A DNA stretch of 64,000 nucleotides from Methanothrix sp. (GCF_016706325.1 NZ_JADJJX010000001.1:434001-498000); one strand, 5' to 3'. Counted from the stretch's first letter, positions 26,196 to 35,889 are shown. A program made the numbers and translations. The notes: generated by a model from the letters alone, not told the origin.

Positions 26196-27335
26196 ATGTC
26201 GAAGGATGGAAGGAAGGGATTCTCAGAGGAGAGGCTGAGGCATTTTGGGAGGAGGGTTGATGCTCTGATCAAGGGCCAGAGCCTCAGCAGAGAAGAGGCC
26301 TTTGATCTATTCACTCAGATCCTGAAAGCTGAGCAGCCGGATCTGCAGCAAGGGGCATTTCTGGCGGCCATCACCGCCAAGGGGGCCACAGCAGAGGAGA
26401 TCGCCGGCATTTGGGAGGCGGTCTATGAGATGGATACATTGAAGGTCAGTCCAAACGTCCAGGGGCTGCTGGCGGAGAACTGCGGCACAGGCATGGACTC
26501 GATCAAGACCTTCAACATCAGCACAGCGGCCTCGATTGTGGCTGCAGCAGAGGGCATCAGCATGGCCAAGCACGGCAGCCGGGCGGTAACATCGCGCTGC
26601 GGGACAGTGGATATACTGGAGGTGCTGGGAGTCGATGTGGACTGCGAGGTCGGCCTGGTCAAAAGAAGCATCGAGGTTGCAGGCATTGGCATCTTCAACG
26701 GCACCAGCAAAAGGGTACACCCCTCCGCCCTCTCCAGGATCCTCTCCCAGATCCGTTTCGGGACGATCCTCAATGTGGCAGCCTCACTGGCCAACCCCGC
26801 TCTGCCCACTTACGGCGTCCGCGGGGTCTACAGCCGGGAGATGATTCTGCCTGTGGCGCGGGCGATGAGGGAGATAGGCTACAAGAGGGCTTTTGTGGTT
26901 CATGGCCGGAGCAGCGATGGCCTGCGGGGGATGGATGAGATCTCCACCCTTGGAAGGACAGATGTGGCGGAGCTGGACGGGGATGGCAGGATCAGGGAGT
27001 ATGCCCTGAATGCCTGCGAGCTGGGCCTGAAGAGGGGGGACGAATCGGCCCTCCTCAACCTCGGGGATGTCGAAGAGGAGGCAGTAAGGCTCCTTCAGCT
27101 CCTGTCGGGCTTGGACAGGGAGGACAGAAGGGAGATTGTATGCCTGAATGCAGCGCCATTGCTCTGCATCGCCGGCCGCTCAGATGAGCTGCGAGAGGGG
27201 GTGGAGAGGGCGGGAGATATCATCGACAGCGGCCGGGCAGTGAAGAAGCTGATTGATTGGGTACGTGAGCAGAACAGCGATCCGGGTGAGAAGCTGGAGC
27301 GGCTGGAGAGGATGCTGGAGCTGGCCTATGCCTGA
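26196..27335 (+). CDS. TrpD-family (anthranilate phosphoribosyltransferase-like) protein
   Basis: 379 residues. The nucleoside phosphorylase/phosphoribosyltransferase class III pattern is clear: NCGTGMDSIKTFNISTAASI, AKHGSRAVTSRCGTVDILE and the tail AFVVHGRSSDGLRGMDEIS. In ordinary TrpD the first motif is GTGGD and the second KHGNRxxSSKSGSAD. Here GTGMD and SRCGTVD differ at substrate-loop positions. It is longer than TrpD by about 40 residues at the C-terminus. No other trp genes are near. I infer a TrpD-like transferase acting on PRPP or a nucleoside with an unknown acceptor. Confidence 0.75.
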   Translation: MSKDGRKGFSEERLRHFGRRVDALIKGQSLSREEAFDLFTQILKAEQPDLQQGAFLAAITAKGATAEEIAGIWEAVYEMDTLKVSPNVQGLLAENCGTGMDSIKTFNISTAASIVAAAEGISMAKHGSRAVTSRCGTVDILEVLGVDVDCEVGLVKRSIEVAGIGIFNGTSKRVHPSALSRILSQIRFGTILNVAASLANPALPTYGVRGVYSREMILPVARAMREIGYKRAFVVHGRSSDGLRGMDEISTLGRTDVAELDGDGRIREYALNACELGLKRGDESALLNLGDVEEEAVRLLQLLSGLDREDRREIVCLNAAPLLCIAGRSDELREGVERAGDIIDSGRAVKKLIDWVREQNSDPGEKLERLERMLELAYA

Positions 27336-28226
27336 GGCAGGAAGAGCACTCGAGGGATACAGCTTCAAGATTAAAAGAAATGTGCGTGTTTAGCTGGCCA
27401 GTCTTATGGTTAGCATTTGGAGGCAATCCAATCCTCTCCGTCCCCATGTTGTCAGCGCCGCCATGATCAGCTCGTGAATAGCAGTTCCCTTGCTATTTCT
27501 CAAAGTTGTGCTTTACAGCGACCTCTATAAGCAGTTATTGTATGGAGTTATCCACGAGTATGAATTCCCTCAAGAAGCAATAGAGATCATCATAGACAGA
27601 TTCCTGTATGGAGCTGCTCAGGAAAGATTTGATAATTACCTGGCAGACGGCTTGATGAGAAGCTTCCCGAAAGGCAGATCGATACAGGGCTTGAGCCCTA
27701 GGGCTTCCTTCGGGGGAGGCATGAGCTTACATTGGCTCAGCAATCCTCCAGGGTCAGATCCGCGGACGGGCCGGCTTTGGCCTCAGGGGCCTTTAGCAGC
27801 CTCTTTTCATGGGCCTTGGGAGATGTGCAGCCGCGTTATGCTTCGCTGAGAGAACAATAGGGGTTCAGGATCGAGCCATTATAGGCCCTTGCGCGCTTGG
27901 TTTTCTTTATGGTTAAATAATTAGCTGTGCAATCAAAAACCAAATTATATAACCTTCCACAAAGCGCACAAAATCACAGAGACTGATAGAAACGATCAAA
28001 GCAGAAAAGGGGCAGAGAAAAGGGAAGGCAAGCTCTCGGGAAGAGTTCATCTGCTGAGATTGGAGAACGATCAGCTACACATGAGGCCCTGATCTCCTCC
28101 GCCCCCAACCCGGCAAGCCTCTTCCCACCCCACTCATCATACCCTTAAAACATTGCTAAAGCGTCACTCATATTTAGCATAAAAAATCAACCATCCACAA
28201 AACCGCCAAATTCTCCGGTGTGATTC
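27336..28226. other. 891-nt region without a confident gene
   Basis: A plus-strand frame at 27490-27849 (119 codons) has a coding-looking first half (YGVIHEYEFPQEAIEIIIDRF) and a second half with proline/tryptophan-rich, non-coding-like composition. It could be a decayed gene remnant; I recognise no family. A good TATA box (ttatataa, near 27945) lies about 280 nt before the next gene. It would make either a long leader or an unannotated RNA. Confidence 0.4.
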
Positions 28227-29268
28227 ATGGACTACGACCCTGGCAGATGGTCTGGAGAGCATAAGAGCATTTTGATCCTAGCCCTGGCTGCAGTCTGCAT
28301 GACAGCCTACTATGCCTTTCCATTCTTAGACGGCATAATCCTGGGCAGCGTCTTCGCTTATGTGGGCCGGCCCATCCGGAACAGGTTCGGCAGGCGAAGG
28401 AGGCTGGGCTCGCTTGTCGCCGCCATATGCGTCGTTGTGCCCATCTTCCTCATGCTGGGCCTGGGAAGCCTGGAGGTGGCCGGCCAGATAATAGCCCTGG
28501 CGAAAAACCAGGAGGCTCTCAGATCATGGATAGGCTTCCTCCTGCAGCAGACAGCAGATGACCTCCCCCTCTGGATCAGGGAGGGGCTGATCTCCGCCCT
28601 GGAGAATGCCTTCGGCCTGATCGGCCCCCTGGCGACATCCGTCCCCATCCTCCAGATCGGCCGGCTGGCCTCCCTGGGGATAATCAACTTTCTCATCTCA
28701 TTTCCCATCTGCTACTTCATCCTCCTGGATGGCGAGGCCTTTGTGGGGTCTGTGATATCCCTTCTGCCAGATGGCGAGATGAGGATACTGGAAAGGTACA
28801 TCGAGAGAATCGACAGAATTCTCGGCGGCATATACATCGGCACCGTCTATACCTCAATTGTGGGAAGCCTGATTGCAGCACTCACATTCTATCTCTTCGG
28901 CATCCCCAGGCCCATAGCCCTGGCGAGCATCGTTTTTATCGCGGGCATGGTCCCGGTTCTCACCTCCTGGGTGGTCATACTTCCCCTGGCCGTCTACCGC
29001 TACTTCAATGTGGGCCTGGAGGGGGCACTATTCTTTCTGGTCATCAGCTCCGCCCTCATCTACCTTCCCTCAGAGCTGTTCATAAGGCCCCTACATAGTC
29101 TCCACCCGGTCCTCAATGCATCCTCTGCTGGTAATGCTCTCCTTCTTTGGGGGGGCCCTGGTGGCCGGCATCGGCGGCTTCTTCCTCGCCCCTGCAGTGA
29201 TGGGGGCGATCAATGGCATCTATCAGGTGCAAAGGGAGGATATGGCCTTGAGTGAGGCTATAGAATGA
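28227..29268 (+). CDS. AI-2E transporter family permease, with one frameshift near the 3' end
   Basis: The frame at 28227 encodes a membrane protein of the AI-2E/PerM family (PFLDGIILGSVFAYVGRP, SFPICYFILLDGE, FGIPRPIALASIVFIAGMVP). At the C4 run 29088-29091 the frame departs from the family pattern. With one C removed it reads RPYIVSTRSSMHPLLVMLSF and continues FFGGALVAGIGGFFLAP to a stop at 29266-29268. That stop overlaps the next start codon as ATGA, which strongly supports the restored frame (346 residues). As written, the frame instead ends at 29255 with a nonsense tail. These permeases export small molecules; the substrate is unknown. Confidence 0.85.
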
Positions 29269-30620
29269 GGTTTTATATCGAGACCTTCGGCTGCACATCC
29301 AACTTCGGAGATTCCCGGGAGCTGGCAGAAGCCCTGCAGGAGATGGGCCATATCCCCTCCCGCCTGGAGGAGGCAGATATGGTGATAGTGAATACCTGTG
29401 CCGTCACAGAGAGGACGGAGAGAAAGGTCCTCCGCAGGCTGCGGCAACTGGAGGGCGATCGGCTGCTCATAGGCGGGTGCCTGGCAGCGGCAATGCCCCA
29501 ATCAATTCAATCCCTGCGCTGCCAGGGGAGGTTGGGGCCCCTAAAGAGAGGGGATGCCACCTGGATCTCTCAGCTCTATGCTGGCCGGGCCATGCCTTCG
29601 CGGCATCAGCAATCAAGGCATCAGCAATCGCAGCATCAGCAATTCTGGAATCAGCAATCAAGGCAATTGCCGCCCCAGGGCGCCCTTCTCGAGCAGATGC
29701 CATTCAATAGGCGCATTGGTGCACCTCTTCGCGAATCCTCCTCCAGAGAAGATAGCTGCGGCATAGTCAATGTGGCGGAAGGTTGTGCCGGCTCATGCAG
29801 CTATTGCATAGTCTCAAGGGCCAGGGGCAGGCTGAAGAGCCGGCCGGTCGAGGATGTGCTCCTTGCCACAGAGAGGCTGGTGCAGCTTGGCACAGCAGAG
29901 ATTCAGATCTCTGCCCAGGATACTGCTGCATTTGGATCCGATATCGGATCAGACCTGGCCGGGCTGCTGGAGGCGCTGGCTGAGATTCCCGGGGATTTCA
30001 GGCTCAGAGTGGGTATGATGAACCCCGATAGCGTCAAGCCCATTCAGGATAGGTTGATTGAGGCATTTCAGAGCCCCAAGATCTATCGCTTCCTGCACAT
30101 CCCTGTCCAGTCCGGCTCGGATGACGTCCTGAGAGATATGGGACGAAGATACTCCTCAGATGAGTTCCTGGAGATTGTGGGCGCCTTTCGCTCTGCCTAT
30201 CCTGAGATCTCCATAATCACCGACATCATCGCCGGCTTTCCAGGTGAGACGGAGGAGGACTTCCAGGAGAGCATGAACCTCATTGAGCGGCTGCAGCCGG
30301 ATAAGGTGAATATCACCAGATTCTCCTCCCGGCCGGGAACTCCAGCCGCCAGCCTCTACGATATGCCGGACAGGATCAAGAAGGAGCGCTCAAGGAGGAT
30401 GACCAGGCTATGGCTGAGGATCGCTGAGAGGAGGAACAGCCGCTATTTGGGAAGATCATTGCCTGCCCTTGTCACCGAGTGCGGGAGAGGCAAGACAGTG
30501 AAGGCCAGATCTTCTAATTATGCTGGCATTGTAATCCCGGGCGCACTGGATCTGGGAAGCTGGTGCAGGATAAAGATCACAGAAACCAATCCATACTATT
30601 TGAGTGGAATTCTGCAATAA
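29265..30620 (+). CDS. tRNA methylthiotransferase (e-MtaB/CDKAL1 type)
   Basis: 451 residues. The N-terminal MTTase domain has the three cysteines of the first cluster (TFGCTSN, NTCAVTE, GGCLAAA). The radical SAM motif is CAGSCSYC, followed by SAQDTAAFG, LHIPVQSGSDDVL and the TDIIAGFPGETEEDF pattern. A C-terminal TRAM-like segment ends the protein. It should methylthiolate t6A37 to ms2t6A in tRNAs reading ANN codons. Between the two domains (~115-135) an insertion of repeated HQQS units is present, absent from the typical family. The start overlaps the restored stop of the permease. Confidence 0.92.
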   Translation: MRFYIETFGCTSNFGDSRELAEALQEMGHIPSRLEEADMVIVNTCAVTERTERKVLRRLRQLEGDRLLIGGCLAAAMPQSIQSLRCQGRLGPLKRGDATWISQLYAGRAMPSRHQQSRHQQSQHQQFWNQQSRQLPPQGALLEQMPFNRRIGAPLRESSSREDSCGIVNVAEGCAGSCSYCIVSRARGRLKSRPVEDVLLATERLVQLGTAEIQISAQDTAAFGSDIGSDLAGLLEALAEIPGDFRLRVGMMNPDSVKPIQDRLIEAFQSPKIYRFLHIPVQSGSDDVLRDMGRRYSSDEFLEIVGAFRSAYPEISIITDIIAGFPGETEEDFQESMNLIERLQPDKVNITRFSSRPGTPAASLYDMPDRIKKERSRRMTRLWLRIAERRNSRYLGRSLPALVTECGRGKTVKARSSNYAGIVIPGALDLGSWCRIKITETNPYYLSGILQ

Positions 30621-30914
30621 TGACGGCTGGGCCGGCATTGCCAGTATTCTTCCAGCTGCCCCGGGATGACTTCCTCCAGGCTCTTTGTGGTTTTGCCGCT
30701 TTTTGAAGCGGGGTATCCATAGACGTTATTATTTATAATTATTAACAAGCAAAAACCTTATTTATCTGAAAGGCCTATCAGAATTCGGAAAACAAATGCT
30801 GTTCTCTGTGTTGAATTAGAGTGGACAGCGGGCAGATTCTTCGCGCCAGATCTGCTCTGATATCGAGGAGGAAAGTGCACAAAATATTTGATTATGATCT
30901 AGGAGGTGTTAAAA
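30621..30914 (+). promoter_or_regulatory. Promoter and leader of acs1
   Basis: A TATA-like atttataatt at 30731-30740 lies about 175 nt before the GTG start at 30915, so acs1 probably has a leader of around 150 nt. The leader ends with a near-perfect ribosome site aggaggtg 6 nt before the GTG. A short inverted repeat (gcagat...atctgc) is centred near 30845. I see no recognisable riboswitch. Confidence 0.5.
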
Positions 30915-32921
30915 GTGGCTGGAGAAGAAAAAAAGATGAAAACGGCGGTATTCCAAGAAGAGACCAGAATCTTCAATCCGCCAAAGGATCTGGTAGAGAA
31001 TTCAAACGTAATGCAATGGATGAAGAAGAAGGGGTTCAAGACTGAGAAGGAGATGCGAGCCTGGTGTTCCTCTGATGAGCATTACCTGGAGTTCTGGGAT
31101 GAGATGGCGAAGACTTATGTCGATTGGCATAAGCCCTACACCACGATAATGGACGACTCTGAGATGCCCTACTTCCACTGGTTCACCGGCGGTGAGATCA
31201 ATATCACATACAACGCCGTGGACAGGCATGCCAAGGGCGCAAAGAAGGACAAGATAGCATATATCTGGATTCCTGAGCCGACCGATCAGCCGACCCAGAA
31301 GATCACCTATGGCGAGCTTTACAAAGAGATCAATAAATTCGCTAACGGTCTCAAGAGCCTTGGCCTGGGAAAGGGAGACAGGGTTAGCATCTATATGCCG
31401 ATGATACCCCAGCTTCCCATCGCCATGCTCGCCTGCGTCAAGCTCGGCATCATCCATAGCATAGTCTTCTCGGGATTCAGCTCCAAAGGCCTGATGGATA
31501 GGGCTGCTGACTGTGGCTCCAGAGCGATCATCACCGTTGACGGCTTCTACAGGCGTGGAAAGCCATTGCCCTTGAAGCCCAATGCAGACGAGGCCGCTGC
31601 TGGTGCCCCCTCTGTCGAGAAGATAATCGTATTCAAGCGCTCCGGCGTTGATGTAACGATGCAAGAGGGAAGGGATGTCTGGTGGCATGATCTGGTCAAA
31701 GACCAACCCGAGGAGTGTGACCCGGTATGGCTTGACCCCGAGCACAGACTGTATATCCTCTACACCTCAGGCACAACCGGCAAGCCCAAGGGCATCGAGC
31801 ATGCCACAGGCGGAAATGCCGTTGGAACGCCTCAGACGCTTCATTGGGTATTCGATCTGAAGGAAGACGATGTGTGGTGGTGCACTGCCGATATCGGATG
31901 GGTCACCGGCCATTCCTACGTCGTCTACGGACCGCTTATCCTGGGCATGACCAGCCTCATATACGAGGGTGCTGCGGATTATCCAGACATTGGAAGATGG
32001 TGGAAGATCATACAGGACCATAAGGTCACTGTCCTTTACACTGCTCCCACTGCGATAAGGATGTTCATGAAGCAGGGCCCGGAGTGGCCTGCAAAATATG
32101 ATATCTCAAGCCTGAGGCTGCTGGGTTCAGTGGGAGAGCCGATCAATCCAGAGGCATGGATGTGGTACCGTGAGCACATCGGACGGGGCGAGCTCCAGAT
32201 CATGGACACCTGGTGGCAGACGGAGACCGGAACATTCCTTACCTCCCCCCTCCCCATCACCCCCCTGAAGCCCGGGTCGTGTACATTCTCGCTCCCCGGG
32301 TACGACATATCAGTGCTGGATGAGAATGGGCACGAGGTTCCACTGGTGTCTGGAGGAAATATCGTCTCCTTAAAGCCCTATCCATCGATGCTGAGGGCAT
32401 TCTGGGGCGATAAAGAGAGGTTCATGAAGGAGTACTGGCAGTTCTACTGGGATGTCCCCGGCCGCCGCGGCGTCTATCTGGCTGGAGACAAGGCGACGAG
32501 GGACAAGGACGGCTACTTCTTCATCCAGGGAAGGATCGATGATGTCCTCAGCGTGGCTGGCCATAGAATAGCCAATGCCGAGGTCGAATCAGCCCTGGTG
32601 GCCCATCCCAAGATCGCCGAGGCGGCTGTTGTTGGGAAGCCCGATGAGGTCAAGGGTGAATCGATCATAGCCTTCGTTATCTTGAGAGTTGGCAATGAGC
32701 CATCTCCTGAGCTGGCAAAGGATGCAATCACCTTCGTCAGAAAGACCCTCGGCCCGGTGGCGGCGCCTTCAGAGATTCATTTTGTTAATGATCTCCCGAA
32801 GACGAGAAGCGGCAAGATCATGCGCCGTGTCGTCAAGGCAAAGGCCCTCGGCAATCCAGTCGGAGACACATCTACCCTAATGAACCCAGAAGCAGTAGAT
32901 GGCATCCCCAAGGTCGTCTGA
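30915..32921 (+). CDS. acs: Acetyl-CoA synthetase, AMP-forming (copy 1)
   Basis: 668 residues from the GTG at 30915 (aggaggtg, 6 nt). All family motifs are intact: P-loop YTSGTTGKPKG (~residue 280), DTWWQTETG, the hinge/A8 region GRIDDVLSVAGHRIANAEVE, and the A10 catalytic lysine in RSGKIMRR. The enzyme makes acetyl-CoA, AMP and PPi from acetate, ATP and CoA, the acetate-activation step of aceticlastic methanogenesis in Methanothrix. It is followed by a T8 run. Copies 1-3 share the N-terminal signature ETxIFxPxxDLVENSNVMQW. Confidence 0.96.
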   Translation: MAGEEKKMKTAVFQEETRIFNPPKDLVENSNVMQWMKKKGFKTEKEMRAWCSSDEHYLEFWDEMAKTYVDWHKPYTTIMDDSEMPYFHWFTGGEINITYNAVDRHAKGAKKDKIAYIWIPEPTDQPTQKITYGELYKEINKFANGLKSLGLGKGDRVSIYMPMIPQLPIAMLACVKLGIIHSIVFSGFSSKGLMDRAADCGSRAIITVDGFYRRGKPLPLKPNADEAAAGAPSVEKIIVFKRSGVDVTMQEGRDVWWHDLVKDQPEECDPVWLDPEHRLYILYTSGTTGKPKGIEHATGGNAVGTPQTLHWVFDLKEDDVWWCTADIGWVTGHSYVVYGPLILGMTSLIYEGAADYPDIGRWWKIIQDHKVTVLYTAPTAIRMFMKQGPEWPAKYDISSLRLLGSVGEPINPEAWMWYREHIGRGELQIMDTWWQTETGTFLTSPLPITPLKPGSCTFSLPGYDISVLDENGHEVPLVSGGNIVSLKPYPSMLRAFWGDKERFMKEYWQFYWDVPGRRGVYLAGDKATRDKDGYFFIQGRIDDVLSVAGHRIANAEVESALVAHPKIAEAAVVGKPDEVKGESIIAFVILRVGNEPSPELAKDAITFVRKTLGPVAAPSEIHFVNDLPKTRSGKIMRRVVKAKALGNPVGDTSTLMNPEAVDGIPKVV

Positions 32922-32937
32922 TGGGGATCTCCGCCTC

Positions 32938-32945
32938 TTTTTTTT
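32938..32945 (+). terminator. Poly-T terminator after acs1
   Basis: Eight T residues, about 17 nt after the acs1 stop codon, match the T-rich termination signals of archaeal RNA polymerase. Confidence 0.55.
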
Positions 32946-33054
32946 AACCAGTACCTGTTATCGATCATTGATCATTATTCATCTGTTTGCCAGCTGCTCT
33001 GCCCTCATCAATACTACATGAAAATGCCACATGGAAATGCTGCATAGAGATGTT

Positions 33055-33112
33055 GCATGGAACGTACATGTAAATGCTGAATGGAACGTACATGTAAATG
33101 CTGCATGGAATG
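33055..33112 (+). repeat. Tandem repeat in the acs1-acs2 gap
   Basis: Two nearly exact copies of tggaacgtacatgtaaatgc with flanking degenerate copies (catggaaatgctgcat) lie in the 458-nt gap 32922-33379. The rest of the gap is AT-rich promoter-like sequence without an open frame of interest. Confidence 0.75.
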
Positions 33113-33379
33113 ATACATAGAGATCTCGAATGGAGAGCCATACTTAATAATAGTAAATAATGATAATCATCAACCATAATGTTAATTCGCCCCGGCAAAT
33201 TTGTGAATGAAAGAACAGGCTAATTATCAATCATTGATATTTACAATGGGCCCTGCTGGCCAGGATCCAGGCCGATATGACAACAAATAAAGCCCGATGG
33301 CTGTATTGAATTGGCCGTGGGAATCAGGACAGATCGGGCAGGGGGTTGGGAGGAAAAGGGACTGAAGGAGGTTATAAAT

Positions 33380-35398
33380 TTGGCTGAACAAAAAGCAACA
33401 ACATCTGTTCTATATGAAGAGACCCAGATATTCGAGCCGTCCAGGGATCTGGTTGAGAATTCCAATGTCATGCAGTGGATGAAGAAGAGAGGATTCAAGA
33501 GCGAGCGCGAGATGCGTGCCTGGACAGGCCAGCATTATATCCAGTTCTGGGCGGAGATGGCCAAAACCTATGCCGATTGGTTTGAGCCCTGGGCACAGGT
33601 ATTGGAGTGGAAGCCGCCTTATGCTCGCTGGTATGTGGGTGCCAAGTGCAATGTGGCCTATAATGCTGTGGATAGACATGCCAAGGGCGCCAGGAAGGAC
33701 AAGGCAGCCTATATATTCGTGCCTGAGCCCGTCGACCAGCCCACAATAAAGATCACTTATAGCAAGCTCTACGATCGGGTAAACAGGTTCGCGGCTGGAC
33801 TCAAGAGCCTGGGTGTGATCAAGGGTGACAGGGTCTCTATATACATGCCCATGATCCCCGAGACTGCAGTAGCCATGCTGGCCTGCGCCAAGATCGGTGC
33901 CATTCATAGCGTAATATTCTCCGGCTTCTCTGCTGGCGGCCTGAACAGCAGGATTCTCGATGCCGAGTCCAAGGTAGTGGTCACCACTGATGGCTTCTTC
34001 AGTCGCGGCAAGCCTCTGCCACTCAAACCCAATGTGGATGAAGCAACCTCCGATACCCCCAGTGTGCAGAATGTGGTGGTGGTGAAGAGGACGGGCATGG
34101 ATGTCCCCATGAGGGAGGGAAGGGATATCTGGTACCATGAGCTCATCGGCCTGAAGAAGCCCGACGACTGGATTACAGATCCTCCCGACATCCCGGCGCT
34201 TGAGGCTGAGCCCATGGACTCAGAGGATAGACTGTTCATCCTCTACACCTCGGGAACAACCAGCAAACCCAAGGGCATCGAGCATGTCCATGGAGGATAC
34301 TGCGTCACCCCAGCCCAAACCCTCGCCTGGGTCTTCGATATCAAGGAAGATGATATATGGTGGTGCACTGCAGATGTCGGATGGATCACCGGCCATAGCT
34401 ATGTGATCTACGGACCCCTCTGCTTGGGCGCAACCAGCATCCTGTACGAGGGATCGCCCGATTACCCGGACTTTGGCCGCTGGTTCAAGATCGTAGAGGA
34501 GAACGAGGTCAGCGTCTTTTACACCACACCCACAGCCATCAGGATGTTCATGAAGGCGGGAGAGGAGTGGCCCGAGAAGTACGATCTATCCAGCCTGAGG
34601 CTGCTGGGAACTGTGGGCGAGCCCATTAACCCCCAGGCCTGGATCTGGTACCGGAAGTTCTTTGGCAACGATAAGTGCCAGATTATGGACACCTGGTGGC
34701 AGACTGAGGCGGGCTGTTTCCTGATCTCTCCTCTGCCCATCACCCCTCTGAAGCCCGGCTCCCCGACCTTCCCCTTGCCCGGATTCAACATCGACATCTA
34801 TGACGAAGATGCCAATCCTGTATCCCCCGGCTCTGGAGGCAAGATCATCAGCATGACCCCCTGGCCGTCAATGCTCAGGGCCTTCTATAGAGATCCTGAG
34901 AGATACAACAGGGAGTACTGGTCGGCCTATTGGGATATCAGGCCCGGCACCTATCTGGCAGGCGACAAGGCCACCAAGGACAAGGATGGATACTTCACCA
35001 TCCAGGGAAGAATCGATGATGTGCTGAAGGTGGCCGGACACAAGATATCCAATGCCGAGGTCGAGTCCGCACTGGTCTCCCACCCCAAGGTGGCGGAGGC
35101 TGCTGTGATAGGCAAGCCGGATGAGGTGAAAGGTGAGGTCATAGTGGCCTTTGTGATCCTCAAGACGGGCGTGGAACCGGCCGATGATCTCAAGCCCGTA
35201 CTGGCCAAGCATGTTCGTTCTGTTCTTGGTCCTGTGGCCTATCCAGAGGTGGTTTACTTCGCCAATGATCTGCCCAAGGCCAGATCTGGCGAGATCATGC
35301 GCCAGGTCATCAAGGCCAAGGCCCTGGGCAATCCAGTGGGGGATATATCCGCTCTGGCTAACCCGGAGTCGGTCGATGCCATTCCCATCATCAAGTGA
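33380..35398 (+). CDS. acs: Acetyl-CoA synthetase, AMP-forming (copy 2)
   Basis: 672 residues starting at a TTG (33380) with ggagg at 8 nt. The frame is open further upstream, but the TTG start fits the ribosome site and aligns with copies 1 and 3 (LAEQKATT versus LAETAKTA). The P-loop reads YTSGTTSKPKG, with Ser in place of the usual Gly. DTWWQTEAG, GRIDDVLKVAGHKISNAEVE and the catalytic lysine region RSGEIMRQ complete the motifs. In RSGEIMRQ the position that is K in RSGKIMRR is E, so the acylation-acetylation lysine may be missing. Ordinary family context otherwise. Confidence 0.93.
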   Translation: MAEQKATTSVLYEETQIFEPSRDLVENSNVMQWMKKRGFKSEREMRAWTGQHYIQFWAEMAKTYADWFEPWAQVLEWKPPYARWYVGAKCNVAYNAVDRHAKGARKDKAAYIFVPEPVDQPTIKITYSKLYDRVNRFAAGLKSLGVIKGDRVSIYMPMIPETAVAMLACAKIGAIHSVIFSGFSAGGLNSRILDAESKVVVTTDGFFSRGKPLPLKPNVDEATSDTPSVQNVVVVKRTGMDVPMREGRDIWYHELIGLKKPDDWITDPPDIPALEAEPMDSEDRLFILYTSGTTSKPKGIEHVHGGYCVTPAQTLAWVFDIKEDDIWWCTADVGWITGHSYVIYGPLCLGATSILYEGSPDYPDFGRWFKIVEENEVSVFYTTPTAIRMFMKAGEEWPEKYDLSSLRLLGTVGEPINPQAWIWYRKFFGNDKCQIMDTWWQTEAGCFLISPLPITPLKPGSPTFPLPGFNIDIYDEDANPVSPGSGGKIISMTPWPSMLRAFYRDPERYNREYWSAYWDIRPGTYLAGDKATKDKDGYFTIQGRIDDVLKVAGHKISNAEVESALVSHPKVAEAAVIGKPDEVKGEVIVAFVILKTGVEPADDLKPVLAKHVRSVLGPVAYPEVVYFANDLPKARSGEIMRQVIKAKALGNPVGDISALANPESVDAIPIIK

Positions 35399-35503
35399 GC
35401 AGAGAGCGAGATCTTTGCAGATATAGTCCCCTGAGATTGCTTTTGCAGCTCAGACAGAAAAGAGGCAATAAAGAAGGCCGGGCTCAGGATTGTGGGCTTT
35501 TCC

Positions 35504-35842
35504 ATGATCTATCAAAGGATGCTCTCTGACTTCAAGGAGCTGATTGCATCTTTGCATGAGGACCGGATCGGCTGCCATTTCGCCATGGGGGGCTGCTTTC
35601 CCACCCTGGAGTACAATAGAGCATTAGAGATGTATTTCGCGGCCAGATTCCATCATCAGACATGAGGAGAGCCGGCCCCGGTGGAGCTGTGCTGCCATCT
35701 GGACAGTCCAGAGCATTGGGCGGAGATCAAGGAATTGCTCTATAGAAGAGATGGCAGGATCCATGGTTGCAGACCCAGACCTCTGATCGATCTGCAGCCG
35801 GGAGGAATCAGGGCGGGCAAACGAGATTATAGTGAAAAATAA
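35504..35842 (+). pseudogene. Decayed fragment resembling a B12-binding radical SAM protein
   Basis: The frame from 35504 reads MIYQRMLSDFKELIASLHED then GCHFAMGGCFPTLEYNRALE. This resembles the cobalamin-binding domain that precedes a radical SAM core (the 'fS.ly..ml...l...hF.mGGhfPT' pattern). The frame is closed by a TGA at 35663-35665. It then continues without a break in the same frame as EPAPVELCCHLDSPEHWAEI to a TAA at 35842. The radical SAM cysteines are absent. A small remnant of a larger lost gene is the simplest reading; a chance open frame cannot be excluded. Confidence 0.4.
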
Positions 35843-35879
35843 TTATTATTAAAGATCATGATGATTTTTATCTCGATAG

Positions 35880-35889
35880 CTTTATAAAT
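35880..35889 (+). promoter_or_regulatory. TATA box of acs3
   Basis: The sequence ctttataaat is about 205 nt upstream of the TTG start of acs3, implying a leader of roughly 180 nt. Within the leader, at 35977-36030, the unit cctgatcggatccca occurs in two to three imperfect copies. An aaggaggta ribosome site sits 5-6 nt before the start. Confidence 0.5.

Noticed and set aside
27490..27849. 119-codon frame as a real gene or transposase remnant
   Set aside because: Only the first half looks coding; no ribosome site, no inverted repeats or target duplications, and no motif match.
30621..30914. Riboswitch in the acs1 leader
   Set aside because: Only a short 6-bp inverted repeat is visible; no known riboswitch consensus could be recognised.
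35663..35665. Selenocysteine at the in-frame TGA of the B12-like fragment
   Set aside because: No SECIS-like structure or Sec machinery is visible and the fragment lacks catalytic parts; decay is simpler.
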